Program-made: the position numbers and the translations under genes
Assembly (NCBI RefSeq): GCF_016758195.1
Contig: NZ_QYAC01000006.1
Location: 62,001-126,000, forward strand
Direction of reading: 5' to 3'
Source of the DNA: Leucobacter chromiireducens subsp. solipictus
GTDB lineage: Bacteria > Actinomycetota > Actinomycetes > Actinomycetales > Microbacteriaceae
Length of the DNA: 64,000 bases
The notes under the pieces: generated by a model
What the model saw: only the letters and a program-made list of their open reading frames with translations
Database searches by the model: none
What the model was told of the DNA's origin: nothing
Shown: one piece after another, positions 17,472-26,021 of the stretch
Position numbering within the stretch: position 1 is the stretch's first letter
How the letters are laid out: each line of letters opens with the position of its first letter

Positions 17472-18380
17472 ATGACAACGCTGCTGCGCCTCAGCTACTT
17501 CGTGGCCATCATCGACGCCGGATCCATCACCGCGGCGGCCGACGAGCTGCGGCTCACGCAGCCCGCGCTGAGCCGGCAACTCGCGGCCCTGGAACGGGAG
17601 GTCGGCGTGGCGCTGTTCGAGCGCGCGGGGCGGCGCACGAGCCTCACCGCGGCCGGCCGGGCGTTCGAGCGGGAGGCGCGGGGCATGCTGCGCCAGGCCA
17701 GCCAACTCGAGCGCGCCGCACGGGAGCTCCGCGGCGGCCAGCCGAGCGAGCTGACGATCGCCGCCCCGGACTCGACGCTGGCCGAGGTCGTCGCGCCGTG
17801 CCTCGCGACCCTCGCGCACGAGGCGTTTCCCGTGATCGCGCGGACGGTGTCGAGCCTGACGCCCGCCCGGGAAGCGCTGCGCGCGGCCGACCTCGTGGTC
17901 ACCGCCGGGCCCCCGGAGGACGGTCTCGGCACCTGCACGCTCGGCCGCGTGCCGATCTGCGCGCACGTCGCGCCGACCCACCCCTGGGCGCGGGACGGCG
18001 TTACCGCGGTCGACGTCGCCGAGCTCGCGGGGTCCGGGCTCATCGTGCAAACCATCGACAACCGATCACGGGTGCTGCTCGATACCGTCCTCGCCGCGCG
18101 GGGCATCCGGACGACCATCCTCGCGACGAGCGAGCTCGAGAGCGTGGTGCAGGCCCTCGCGGCCTCAGGCTACGGGATCGGCGTGCTCACGGAATCCCCG
18201 AAGTTCGGGGCACACGCCGTGCGCCTGTTCGACGCGGAGCGCCCGCTCGAGGTCGTGACGCGGGCCTCGTGGCAGCCGGAACACTTCGCCGCCGCGGCGA
18301 TCGCGGAGCTCGCCGAACGACTGCGGGCGCAGCTGCAGCAGGCGACCGCGCGGATCGCCGATGCCCAGCGCTGGGAGTGA
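17472..18380 (+). CDS. LysR family transcriptional regulator
   Basis: A 302-residue LysR regulator: winged helix at residues ~1-60 (SITAAADELRLTQPALSRQLAALE) and a periplasmic-binding-like effector domain at ~90-295. It is divergent from the permease-amidohydrolase-decarboxylase operon across a 120-bp intergenic region and is the obvious candidate to control it. A TATACT -10 box (17458-17463) ends 8 nt before the ATG and there is no Shine-Dalgarno, so translation is probably leaderless. Confidence 0.93.
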   Translation: MTTLLRLSYFVAIIDAGSITAAADELRLTQPALSRQLAALEREVGVALFERAGRRTSLTAAGRAFEREARGMLRQASQLERAARELRGGQPSELTIAAPDSTLAEVVAPCLATLAHEAFPVIARTVSSLTPAREALRAADLVVTAGPPEDGLGTCTLGRVPICAHVAPTHPWARDGVTAVDVAELAGSGLIVQTIDNRSRVLLDTVLAARGIRTTILATSELESVVQALAASGYGIGVLTESPKFGAHAVRLFDAERPLEVVTRASWQPEHFAAAAIAELAERLRAQLQQATARIADAQRWE

Positions 18381-18388
18381 TCCACGCG

Positions 18389-19414
18389 CTACGCCCAGTG
18401 CGGTGGCGTGACGTCTCCCGTCGCGAAGCCCGCCGCGTCTACGCGGTGCCCCATCCGCTTGATCCGGCGCATCGTCACGGTCGTCTCCACCACGGTGAGC
18501 TCGGGCACCGCCTGCAGCACCGAGCGCTCGAGCGCGGCGAGGTGCGCGATCTGACGAGCCACCACCGAGAACACGAGATTCGCCTCCCCGGTCAGGCTCG
18601 CGCAGAGCTTCACCTGGGGAATTGACAGCAGCGTGCGGACCACCGAGGGGATCGCGGCACCGGGCACGCGCGCGAGCACGCTGAGCTCGATCGGCCAGCC
18701 GCTCACCTCCGGCGCGGTGTCGAGCCGGATCCGGATCGCGCCGGAGTGCAGGAGGCGATGCAGGCGTCGCCGCAGCGTCGCGGGATGGTCGCCCAGTTCG
18801 CGGGCGAGCTCCGCGACGCTCGCGCGCGGGCGGAGGGCGAGCGCGCCCACGAGCTCCCCGAACTCACCCCCGATCGGCCGCGCGTCTGGATCGTTCGGAC
18901 CCCCGGCGAGTCGCGCCGCGCTGGCGCGCTCCGCGCGGCCGAGGCTGTCCAGCCGCCAGTCCCCGCCCTCGGCGTGCATCTCCGTGACGAGCCGGGTGAC
19001 GGTGCGGGTCACCCCGAGCTCGTCCGCGAGGAGCGTGTCGTGCAGCCGGCGCAGCTCGGCGAAGTCCGCCACGATCACGGTGAGCAGCAGGTCGGCACCG
19101 CCGCTGCTGACGTCGACGCTGGACACCCGGGCGTCGGCGCACACGCGAGCCACGAACGCGCCGCGGCGGTCCGGCAGCACGGAGACCTCGATGAACCCGA
19201 CGGTGAGCCGCATCCGCGCGTGGCTCGGGTAGACGGACAGCCAGGCGAGCCCGTCGCGCTGCAGCGCACTCCAGCGCGCGGCGAGTGTGCCGGGTGAGAC
19301 CCCGACGATGGGCGCGGCGTCGCTCCAGCTCGCGCGTGGGGCGATCTGGAGCAGGTGCAGGAGCCGAAGATCGATCTCGGCGACCTGCCCCGGGCTCGGT
19401 GCAGGATCTGGCAT
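18389..19414 (-). CDS. Two-unit Lrp/AsnC family regulator
   Basis: A 341-residue protein with two Lrp-like units in one chain: a first HTH (about residues 15-60) and ligand half, then a second HTH around SVAELARELGDHPATLRRRLHRL and a second RAM-like domain near the end. Fused double-Lrp regulators are known in Actinobacteria. It is divergent from an M20 hydrolase and MHS transporter and likely controls them in response to an amino acid. The ATG at 19414 follows AGGAGG by four bases; an ATG seven codons upstream is an alternative. Confidence 0.85.
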   Translation of the reverse strand: MPDPAPSPGQVAEIDLRLLHLLQIAPRASWSDAAPIVGVSPGTLAARWSALQRDGLAWLSVYPSHARMRLTVGFIEVSVLPDRRGAFVARVCADARVSSVDVSSGGADLLLTVIVADFAELRRLHDTLLADELGVTRTVTRLVTEMHAEGGDWRLDSLGRAERASAARLAGGPNDPDARPIGGEFGELVGALALRPRASVAELARELGDHPATLRRRLHRLLHSGAIRIRLDTAPEVSGWPIELSVLARVPGAAIPSVVRTLLSIPQVKLCASLTGEANLVFSVVARQIAHLAALERSVLQAVPELTVVETTVTMRRIKRMGHRVDAAGFATGDVTPPHWA

Positions 19415-19540
19415 GTGACCTCCTCGTAGGTGCATGATTCTTCACCGAAGCGCCCCCGACATGCAAACTTCCGCAGATTCGCCGGCCCGCCCGGGTCGGC
19501 GCGGAACACTGAGTCCGACAGTTTCGAACGAAGGAGTTCC

Positions 19541-20815
19541 ATGCGTGTGACGCGAACCCACCCGGCCGCCTCGGCCCTCGACGCGCGGGCGGCGGCTCGC
19601 GAGCTGGCCCCCAGGCTCGAGCGGCTCCGACACGAGCTGCACGCCCACCCGGAGATCGGCCTGCAGCTGCCGCGGACGCAGGAGCGCGTGCTTGCCGAAC
19701 TCGCGGACCTCCCCCTGGAGATCACCCTGGGGGAGCGCTGCAGCTCGATCACCGCGGTGCTCCGCGGGACCGCGCCCGATCGCCCGGAATCGGCCCCCGC
19801 CGTGCTGCTCCGCGCCGACATGGACGGGCTCCCCGTTACCGAGGACACGGGGCTGCCGTGGGCGTCGCAGGTTCCAGGCGCGATGCACGCCTGCGGGCAC
19901 GACCTGCACACGGCGATGCTCGCGGGGGCGGCGCGGATCCTCTCGGAGCACCGCGACCAGCTGCCCGGCGACATCGTGTTCATGTTCCAGCCGGGGGAGG
20001 AGATGCACGACGGGGCCCGGGTGATGATCGAGGAGGGAGTGCTCGACGCCGCGGGGCCGCGCGTGCGCGCCGCCTTCGGCGTCCACGTCTTCGCGAACAC
20101 GCTCGCCCAGCACGCCCTGGTCAGCCGCCCCGGCGCGATGCTCGCCGCCGCGGACGGGATCCGCGTGACGGTCATGGGGCAGGGCGGCCACTCCTCGGCC
20201 CCGCAGCGCGCGGTCGACCCGGTGCCGATCGCGGCGGAGATGATCCTTGCCCTGCAGAGCTTCGTGACGCGCGAGTTCGACGCCTTCGACCCGCTCATCA
20301 TCGGGATCGGTGCGGTGCAGGGCGGCGACCTGGCCGCACCCAACGCGATCCCCGAGGAGGTCCGGTTCGCGGCCTCGGTCCGGTTCTGGTCCGAGGAGAC
20401 GCGGCAGCGCTTCCACACCAGGGTCGACGAGCTGCTCGGGGGGATCGCGTCGGCGCACCGTGCCCGGGTCGATGTGGCACACGTCTCGGGCTACCCGGTG
20501 ACCGTGACCGATCCTGCCGAGACCCGCTTCGCACAGGACACCCTGACCGCGGCGTTCGGGGCTGACGCCTTCACGCTCATGCGTAACCCGCTCGGCGGAT
20601 CGGAAGATTTCTCGCGCGTGCTCGCGGAGGTCCCCGGGACCTTTATCGGCCTGGGGGCGACGCCGTCCGGGGAAGACCCGGCCGTCGCACCCGACAACCA
20701 CAGCCCCCGCGCGCGCTTCGACGACGCGGTCCTCCCCACGGGTGCCGCGGTCTACGCGGAGCTCGGGGCGCGCCGCCTCGTCGAGTTCGCCCACCACACC
20801 CCATCATCGCTGTAG
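19541..20815 (+). CDS. M20 family amidohydrolase (N-acyl amino acid hydrolase type)
   Basis: A 424-residue zinc hydrolase of the M20/amidohydrolase group. HACGHDLHTAM (H116, C118, H120, D121) is the hallmark of bacterial aminoacylases and hippurate hydrolases, with PGEEMHDGA as the catalytic glutamate loop. It likely deacylates N-acyl amino acids in the cytosol. GAAGGAG precedes the ATG. It is followed 28 bp later by an MHS transporter and is divergent from the Lrp regulator, so import and deacylation appear co-regulated. Confidence 0.88.
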   Translation: MRVTRTHPAASALDARAAARELAPRLERLRHELHAHPEIGLQLPRTQERVLAELADLPLEITLGERCSSITAVLRGTAPDRPESAPAVLLRADMDGLPVTEDTGLPWASQVPGAMHACGHDLHTAMLAGAARILSEHRDQLPGDIVFMFQPGEEMHDGARVMIEEGVLDAAGPRVRAAFGVHVFANTLAQHALVSRPGAMLAAADGIRVTVMGQGGHSSAPQRAVDPVPIAAEMILALQSFVTREFDAFDPLIIGIGAVQGGDLAAPNAIPEEVRFAASVRFWSEETRQRFHTRVDELLGGIASAHRARVDVAHVSGYPVTVTDPAETRFAQDTLTAAFGADAFTLMRNPLGGSEDFSRVLAEVPGTFIGLGATPSGEDPAVAPDNHSPRARFDDAVLPTGAAVYAELGARRLVEFAHHTPSSL

Positions 20816-20843
20816 ACCTCCTCCGAGGGAAAGGACACGGGTC

Positions 20844-22193
20844 ATGACCCACACCATCAGCCCCGCACCGCCCGCGAGCGCAGCGCAGCGCTCCGCGGCC
20901 AGGCGCAATCTCGCCGGCACCGGCGTCGGCAACGCGCTCGAGTGGTTCGACTGGTCGATCTACTCGACCTTCGCGCCGTTCTTCGCCGCCAGCTTCTTCG
21001 ACGCCACCGATCCGGTGTCCGCGTTCCTGTCGACCCTCGTGGTGTTCGCCGTCGGGTTCGTCGCGCGGCCCATCGGGGGCGCCCTGTTCGGGCGCCTGAG
21101 CGACCGCGTCGGCCGCAAGCGCACGCTCTCGCTCACCATGGTGACGATCGCGGCCGCCAGCCTCGTGATTGGGATCACCCCGAGCTACGAGACGATTGGC
21201 GTCGCGGCGTCGATCATCCTCGTCGTCGCGCGGCTCGCGCAGGGGCTCGCCTACGGTGGTGAGCAGCCCGCGGCCGGCGCGTTCCTCTCGGAGCAGGCAC
21301 CGCCGGAACGCCGCGGCCTCTGGTCATCGCTCGTCTACTTCTCGGGCACGATCGGCGCAGCGAGCGGGATGGCGCTCGGGGCGATCCTGGCCGCCGTGTT
21401 CGGGACGGAGGCGCTCGGCACCTGGGCGTGGCGGATCCCGTTCATCGTGGCCGGCTGTAGCGGGCTGTTCGCGCTGTACATGCGCTCGCGGATGACGGAG
21501 ACCGAGCAATTCACCGCGACCCTGGAGGTCCCCGTGGCCGCCGCGGGCGGGTCATCGGCCGGGCGCGGCCTGTGGCGGGACTTCTGGCGCATGCGGCGAT
21601 CCGCGCTCACGGTCATGGGCATGGGGGTGGGGCTGACGGTGGCCTACTACTTCTGGGTGGTCGCCGCTGCGGCGTTCTCCATCGCCGTGCTGGGGGCCGA
21701 CGCGACGCAGGTGCTGTTCGCCTCGCTGCTCGCGAACCTCGTGTTTATCGCGGTGTTGCCGCTCTGGGGTCGGTTGTCCGACCGGATCGGGCGGCGGCCC
21801 GTGCAGCTCATCGGTATTCTGGGCACGCTCGTCTCGATCCTCCCGCTCTCCCAGCTGATCGACGGCGACCCTGTGCACCTGTTCGCGGCGATGACGGTCG
21901 CCGGCGTGCTGCTCGCCGCGCCGTGCGCCGTGAGCCCGGCGGTCATGGCCGAGTTGTTCCCGACCCGCGTGCGCACCGCGGGCGTGGCCATCCCGCTGGC
22001 CGTCACCACGGCCGTGTTCGGGGGAACGTCGCTGTACCTCCAGACCTGGATGGCCACGGCCATCGGCCCGAACGCGTTTGCGATCTACGTCATGGTGCTG
22101 CTCACGATCTCCGCGGTCACGGTGTTGCTGATGCCGGAGACCAAGGGGCGGATCCTGACGGACAACGAGCGGGACTTCCAGGCCCGACCCTGA
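20844..22193 (+). CDS. MFS transporter, metabolite:H+ symporter (MHS) type
   Basis: A 449-residue membrane protein with 12 hydrophobic helices. GTGVGNALEWFDWSIYS and FLSEQAPPERRGLWSSL are typical of the MHS branch, which imports organic acids and zwitterions such as shikimate, proline or betaine with protons. The start follows AAAGGA at a slightly long spacing. It is the second gene after the M20 hydrolase and may import its N-acyl amino acid substrate. Confidence 0.88.
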   Translation: MTHTISPAPPASAAQRSAARRNLAGTGVGNALEWFDWSIYSTFAPFFAASFFDATDPVSAFLSTLVVFAVGFVARPIGGALFGRLSDRVGRKRTLSLTMVTIAAASLVIGITPSYETIGVAASIILVVARLAQGLAYGGEQPAAGAFLSEQAPPERRGLWSSLVYFSGTIGAASGMALGAILAAVFGTEALGTWAWRIPFIVAGCSGLFALYMRSRMTETEQFTATLEVPVAAAGGSSAGRGLWRDFWRMRRSALTVMGMGVGLTVAYYFWVVAAAAFSIAVLGADATQVLFASLLANLVFIAVLPLWGRLSDRIGRRPVQLIGILGTLVSILPLSQLIDGDPVHLFAAMTVAGVLLAAPCAVSPAVMAELFPTRVRTAGVAIPLAVTTAVFGGTSLYLQTWMATAIGPNAFAIYVMVLLTISAVTVLLMPETKGRILTDNERDFQARP

Positions 22194-22243
22194 GTGAGCC
22201 CGCGCGCGCCGGTGCGGTTCCCGTGCCGGCACGCGGGGCATCT

Positions 22244-22274
22244 GTTATCCTGTTGTATGAGACAACTAGATAAC
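22244..22274. promoter_or_regulatory. 31-bp hyphenated palindrome upstream of benE-glyA
   Basis: GTTATC-NN-GTTGT-N5-ACAAC-NN-GATAAC: two nested inverted repeats sharing one centre. It lies 90 bp before benE and covers a possible -10 (TATCCT, 22246-22251). The inner TTGT...ACAA resembles GntR-type operators, but the regulator is not in view. Confidence 0.7.
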
Positions 22275-22363
22275 GTTACGCAGTTTTTCCCCGAACCGTT
22301 TTCCCCTGGGGTCGTCGCTTCACGCCACGGGCGGCTCCCGCGGCTCCCGCGGGTCGCGCGGTG

Positions 22364-23656
22364 ATGGCCATGGTCCGCGCGGTCTGGCGCGATCTCTCGC
22401 TCTCGGCCGTGATCGCGGGGTTCCTGTCCGCGCTCATCAACTTCGCGGGTCCCTTCCTCATCGTGCTCGAGGCCACCCGCACCGTCGGGCTGAACGAGGC
22501 GCAGACGGCGTCGTGGGTGTGGGCGCTGTGCATCGGGAACGGTGTGTGCAGCGTGGTGCTCAGCCTCGTCACCCGGATCCCGGTGGTCGTCGCGTGGTCG
22601 ACCCCGGGGGCCGCGCTCCTCATCGCCTCGCTCGGCGGATTCAGTTTTGCCGAGGCGGTCGGCGCGTTTCTCGTGGCCTCCGTCGCGGCCGCCGTGGCGG
22701 GCTTCACCGGCTGGTTCGGCCGGCTGCTCGCGCGCGTGCCCGCGTCGGTGCTGCAGGCGCTCCTCGCCGGGATCCTCGTGCCGTTCATCGTCACCGCGGC
22801 CGGCGCCTTTGCGAGCGCCCCACTGATCGCGGGGAGCATCGCGATCACCTTCTTCCTCGGCAAGCGCTATGCCGACCGCTACGCCGTGCTCGGGGCGCTC
22901 GTGGTCGGGCTGGCGGTGACCTGGGCCACCGGATCGTTCCACGAGGCGGGCCCGGCGCTGACCCTGGGCGGGCCGGTGTTCACGATGCCCGAGTTCACGC
23001 TCCCCGCGCTCGTGAGCGTCGCGTTGCCGCTGTTCATCGTGACGATGGCCTCGCAGAACGCGCCCGGACTCGCGCTGCTGCACTCACAGGGCTACGCGCC
23101 CAACGACCGCCTCCTCGTGGGGTCGATCTCGTCGGTCTCCGCGGCGCTCGCCCCGTTCGGCTGCCACGGCATCAACCTGGGGGCCATCACGGCCGCGATC
23201 GCGCTCGGCCCCGAGTCTCACCCGGACCCGCGCAAGCGGTATATCGCGGGGCTCTCCGGTGGGATCACCTACCTCGTGGTGGGAGCATTCGGCGGCCTGC
23301 TCGTCACGGGCTTCCAAGCGATCCCCTCGGAAACGGTCTCTGTGCTCGCGGCGGTCGCGCTGCTCGCCTCCGCGTTGACGGCGCTCCGTGGCGCAATGTC
23401 CGGCAGCGATGCGCGCTCCGGGCTCGCGGCCCTGACGACCTTCGCGGTCGCCATGTCGGGCGTCGTGCTGTTCAGCGTGGGTGCCGCCTTCTGGGCCCTG
23501 GTCGCGGGCAGCCTCGTCACGCTGTTCCTCAGGCCCCGGCGTGCTCCCGCGCAGGCCGAGCACCCGGCCGCCGCGGTCACCCGGGCCTCCGATCCCGCGC
23601 CCCACGCCGGAACCCCCGCCAGCACTCCCGCAAGCTCCCCGAAAGGAACCCGATGA
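22364..23656 (+). CDS. benE: BenE family (benzoate/H+ symporter-like) transporter
   Basis: A 430-residue membrane protein with about 12 hydrophobic helices. [12 protein letters not shown] and [15 protein letters not shown] match the BenE family of benzoate:proton symporters; the family also includes members of unknown substrate. The start is uncertain: GTG 22361, ATG 22364 and ATG 22370 are all in frame and none has a clear Shine-Dalgarno. A proline/alanine-rich cytosolic tail closes the protein. The stop overlaps the glyA ATG, so BenE and a serine hydroxymethyltransferase are translated together, which suggests a substrate other than benzoate. A palindromic operator lies upstream. Confidence 0.8.
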   Translation: MAMVRAVWRDLSLSAVIAGFLSALINFAGPFLIVLEATRTVGLNEAQTASWVWALCIGNGVCSVVLSLVTRIPVVVAWSTPGAALLIASLGGFSFAEAVGAFLVASVAAAVAGFTGWFGRLLARVPASVLQALLAGILVPFIVTAAGAFASAPLIAGSIAITFFLGKRYADRYAVLGALVVGLAVTWATGSFHEAGPALTLGGPVFTMPEFTLPALVSVALPLFIVTMASQNAPGLALLHSQGYAPNDRLLVGSISSVSAALAPFGCHGINLGAITAAIALGPESHPDPRKRYIAGLSGGITYLVVGAFGGLLVTGFQAIPSETVSVLAAVALLASALTALRGAMSGSDARSGLAALTTFAVAMSGVVLFSVGAAFWALVAGSLVTLFLRPRRAPAQAEHPAAAVTRASDPAPHAGTPASTPASSPKGTR

Positions 23657-24918
23657 CTCGCGCACTTGATGCCCCGCTCGCCGAGATCGACCCCGAGATC
23701 CTCGCCGTCATGGGCGACGAACTGGCCCGGGAGCGCGACTCCCTGGAAATGATCGCCTCCGAGAACTTCGTGCCGCGCGCGGTGCTCGAGAGCGCGGGAA
23801 GCGTGCTCACGAACAAGTATGCGGAGGGGTACCCCGGGCGGCGCTACTACGCGGGCTGCGAGCCCGTCGACCGGGCCGAATCGCTGGCGCAGGAACGGGT
23901 CGCCGCGCTGTTCGGGGCGGCGTACGCGAACGTGCAGCCGCACTCCGGCGCGAGCGCAAACGCCGCGGTGCTCGCCGCCGTCGCGCGGCCGGGGGATACG
24001 ATCCTCGGTCTCCGCCTGAACCACGGGGGCCACCTCACGCACGGGATGCCGCTGAACTTCTCGGGCCAGCTGTACCGGGCCGAGGCCTACGGGGTGGACG
24101 AGCGGACGCATCGGCTCGACATGGATCGGGTCCGGGACCGGGCGCTCGCCACGCGGCCCCGGGTGCTGATCGCGGGCGGTTCCGCGTACCCGCGCCAGCT
24201 CGATTTCCCGGCCTTCCGCGCGATCGCGGACGAGGTTGGCGCGGTGCTCTGGGTGGACATGGCGCACATCGCGGGCCTCGTCGCCGCCGGGCTGCACCCG
24301 AACCCGGTGCCGATCGCCGATATCGTGACCTCGACGACGCACAAGACGCTCGGGGGGCCGCGCGGCGGATTCATCCTGAGCCGGGACCCGAGCTTCGGCA
24401 AGGCGCTCGATCAGGCGGTGTTCCCCGGTCAGCAGGGCGGGCCGCTCATGCACCTCATTGCGGGCAAGGCGACCGCCTTCCTGATCGCCTCGGGCGCGGA
24501 ATTCCGGGAGCGGCAGCGCCGCACGCTGCGTGGCGCCGCGATCCTTGCGGATCGACTCCTCGCCGCAGACGCGCGCGCGAACGGCGTGAGCGTGGTGAGC
24601 GGCGGCACGGATACCCACCTCGTGCTCGCCGATCTGCGTGCCAGCGCGCTCGATGGCCGCACCGCGGAGGATCGGCTCCACCAGATCGGGATCACCGCGA
24701 ACCGGAACAGTGTCCCGTTCGATCCGCGGCCGCCGCTCGTCACCTCGGGTGTGCGCCTCGGCACGCCCGCGCTCGCGACGCGCGGCTTCCAGGAGGCGGA
24801 CTTCCGCGAGGTTTCGGACATCGTCGCTGCGGCGCTCGGCACCGCCCCCGACCTGCTCGCCCTGGAGGCGCGCACGCGGGCGCTGATCGTGGCGCACCCG
24901 CTGTACCCCGGGCTGTAG
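23653..24918 (+). CDS. glyA: Serine hydroxymethyltransferase
   Basis: PLP enzyme that interconverts serine and glycine with tetrahydrofolate. The 421-residue product shows [10 protein letters not shown], the [20 protein letters not shown] segment, [10 protein letters not shown], and the Schiff-base lysine K231 in [14 protein letters not shown]. It overlaps benE by 4 bp and follows GAAAGGA. It differs from usual SHMT in small ways (LRLNHGG, MDRVRD) and is coupled to a transporter, so it may be a second, catabolic copy acting on an imported amino acid; whether another glyA exists cannot be seen here. Confidence 0.92.
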   Translation: MTRALDAPLAEIDPEILAVMGDELARERDSLEMIASENFVPRAVLESAGSVLTNKYAEGYPGRRYYAGCEPVDRAESLAQERVAALFGAAYANVQPHSGASANAAVLAAVARPGDTILGLRLNHGGHLTHGMPLNFSGQLYRAEAYGVDERTHRLDMDRVRDRALATRPRVLIAGGSAYPRQLDFPAFRAIADEVGAVLWVDMAHIAGLVAAGLHPNPVPIADIVTSTTHKTLGGPRGGFILSRDPSFGKALDQAVFPGQQGGPLMHLIAGKATAFLIASGAEFRERQRRTLRGAAILADRLLAADARANGVSVVSGGTDTHLVLADLRASALDGRTAEDRLHQIGITANRNSVPFDPRPPLVTSGVRLGTPALATRGFQEADFREVSDIVAAALGTAPDLLALEARTRALIVAHPLYPGL

Positions 24919-24974
24919 GGGCCGGGGTCGCGGCGGTCCGGGGAACTGCGGCCCCGGGCCGCCGCGGGCCCGGG

Positions 24975-25886
24975 CTACCAGCCGCGCTCAGCGAGGCGGT
25001 GCGGCGCGGGAAGCTCCGCAACGGTGATGCCGACCATGGCCTCGCCGAGCCCGCGCGATGCGGCGGCGATCGCGGCGGGATCGGCGTAGTCGCGGGTCGC
25101 GGCGACGATCGCCGCGGCGCGCTGGGCCGGGTCACCGGACTTGAAGATGCCGGACCCGACGAACACGCCGTCCGCGCCGAGCTGCATCATCATCGCGGCG
25201 TCCGCCGGGGTTGCCACTCCGCCCGCCGTGAGCAGCGGGACGGGCAGCGCACCGCGCTCGGCGACCTCCGTCACGAGATCGAGTGGGGCCTGCAGCTCCT
25301 TGGCCGCGAGGTAGAGGTCCGCCCGATCACGCCCACGCAGGCGCGCGATCTCGCCGCGGATCGTGCGCAGGTGGCGGGTCGCTTCGGACACGTCACCCGT
25401 GCCGGCCTCGCCCTTCGAGCGGATCATTGCCGCGCCTTCGGCGATGCGGCGCAGCGCCTCACCCAGGTTCGTCGCGCCGCACACAAACGGCGCGGCGAAC
25501 GCGTGCTTGTCGATGTGGTGTGCGTAGTCCGCGGGACTCAGCACCTCGGACTCGTCGATGAAATCAATGCCGAGCGATTCGAGCACCTGCGCTTCGACGA
25601 AGTGACCGATGCGCGCTTTCGCCATGACCGGGACGGAGACGGCGGCCTGAATGCCCGCGATCAGATCCGGGTCGCTCATGCGCGCGACGCCGCCCTGGGC
25701 GCGGATGTCTGCGGGGACGCGCTCGAGCGCCATCACGGCGACGGCGCCGGCGTCTTCGGCGATGCGGGCCTGTTCTGCGGTGACGACGTCCATGATGACG
25801 CCGCCGGTCAGATGGTCCGCGAGGCCGCGGCGGACGAGTGCGGAGGGAACGGAAGCGGGCAATTTGGTCTCTGAAGATGTGGACAT
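24975..25886 (-). CDS. pdxS: Pyridoxal 5'-phosphate synthase subunit PdxS
   Basis: PdxS condenses ribose 5-phosphate, glyceraldehyde 3-phosphate and ammonia into PLP. The 303-residue barrel has D33 in GGVIMDV, K90 in [12 protein letters not shown]158 in [10 protein letters not shown] and the phosphate loop [12 protein letters not shown]. The partner glutaminase pdxT, normally adjacent, is not beside it: the next gene downstream is convergent glyA and the one upstream is an unrelated surface protein. Direct repeats upstream resemble PdxR-type boxes. The ATG at 25886 is preferred to a codon 12 residues upstream on family length. Confidence 0.95.
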   Translation of the reverse strand: MSTSSETKLPASVPSALVRRGLADHLTGGVIMDVVTAEQARIAEDAGAVAVMALERVPADIRAQGGVARMSDPDLIAGIQAAVSVPVMAKARIGHFVEAQVLESLGIDFIDESEVLSPADYAHHIDKHAFAAPFVCGATNLGEALRRIAEGAAMIRSKGEAGTGDVSEATRHLRTIRGEIARLRGRDRADLYLAAKELQAPLDLVTEVAERGALPVPLLTAGGVATPADAAMMMQLGADGVFVGSGIFKSGDPAQRAAAIVAATRDYADPAAIAAASRGLGEAMVGITVAELPAPHRLAERGW

Positions 25887-25925
25887 GACTGCCAGCCTGT
25901 CGGACCAAATGGACTCATTCAAGAT

Positions 25926-25955
25926 CCACTTATGTCGAACTCAAATGGACCACTT
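25926..25955 (-). promoter_or_regulatory. Direct repeats AAGTGG upstream of pdxS
   Basis: AAGTGG occurs on the minus strand at 25955-25950 and again at 25931-25926, 24 bp apart, 40-70 bp upstream of the pdxS ATG. Nearby ATTTGA and ATTTGG steps add to the repeat pattern. Such direct repeats recall operators of the MocR-type regulator PdxR; no such regulator is in the window. Confidence 0.45.
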
Positions 25956-26021
25956 GGGGGAGTGTTCCCGGGAACCCGGGCACCGGAGGTGCGGTCACCG
26001 TCCGATGCCCGGGTGTCCGGG

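Noticed and set aside
11989-18380. A biosynthetic gene cluster around the large decarboxylase
   Set aside because: Only a permease, an amidohydrolase, a decarboxylase and a regulator are present; no assembly-line, ligase or tailoring enzyme is seen.
24919-24974. Riboswitch or regulatory RNA around glyA/pdxS
   Set aside because: The gap is only 56 bp between convergent stops, and no glycine- or PLP-type RNA structure could be recognised.
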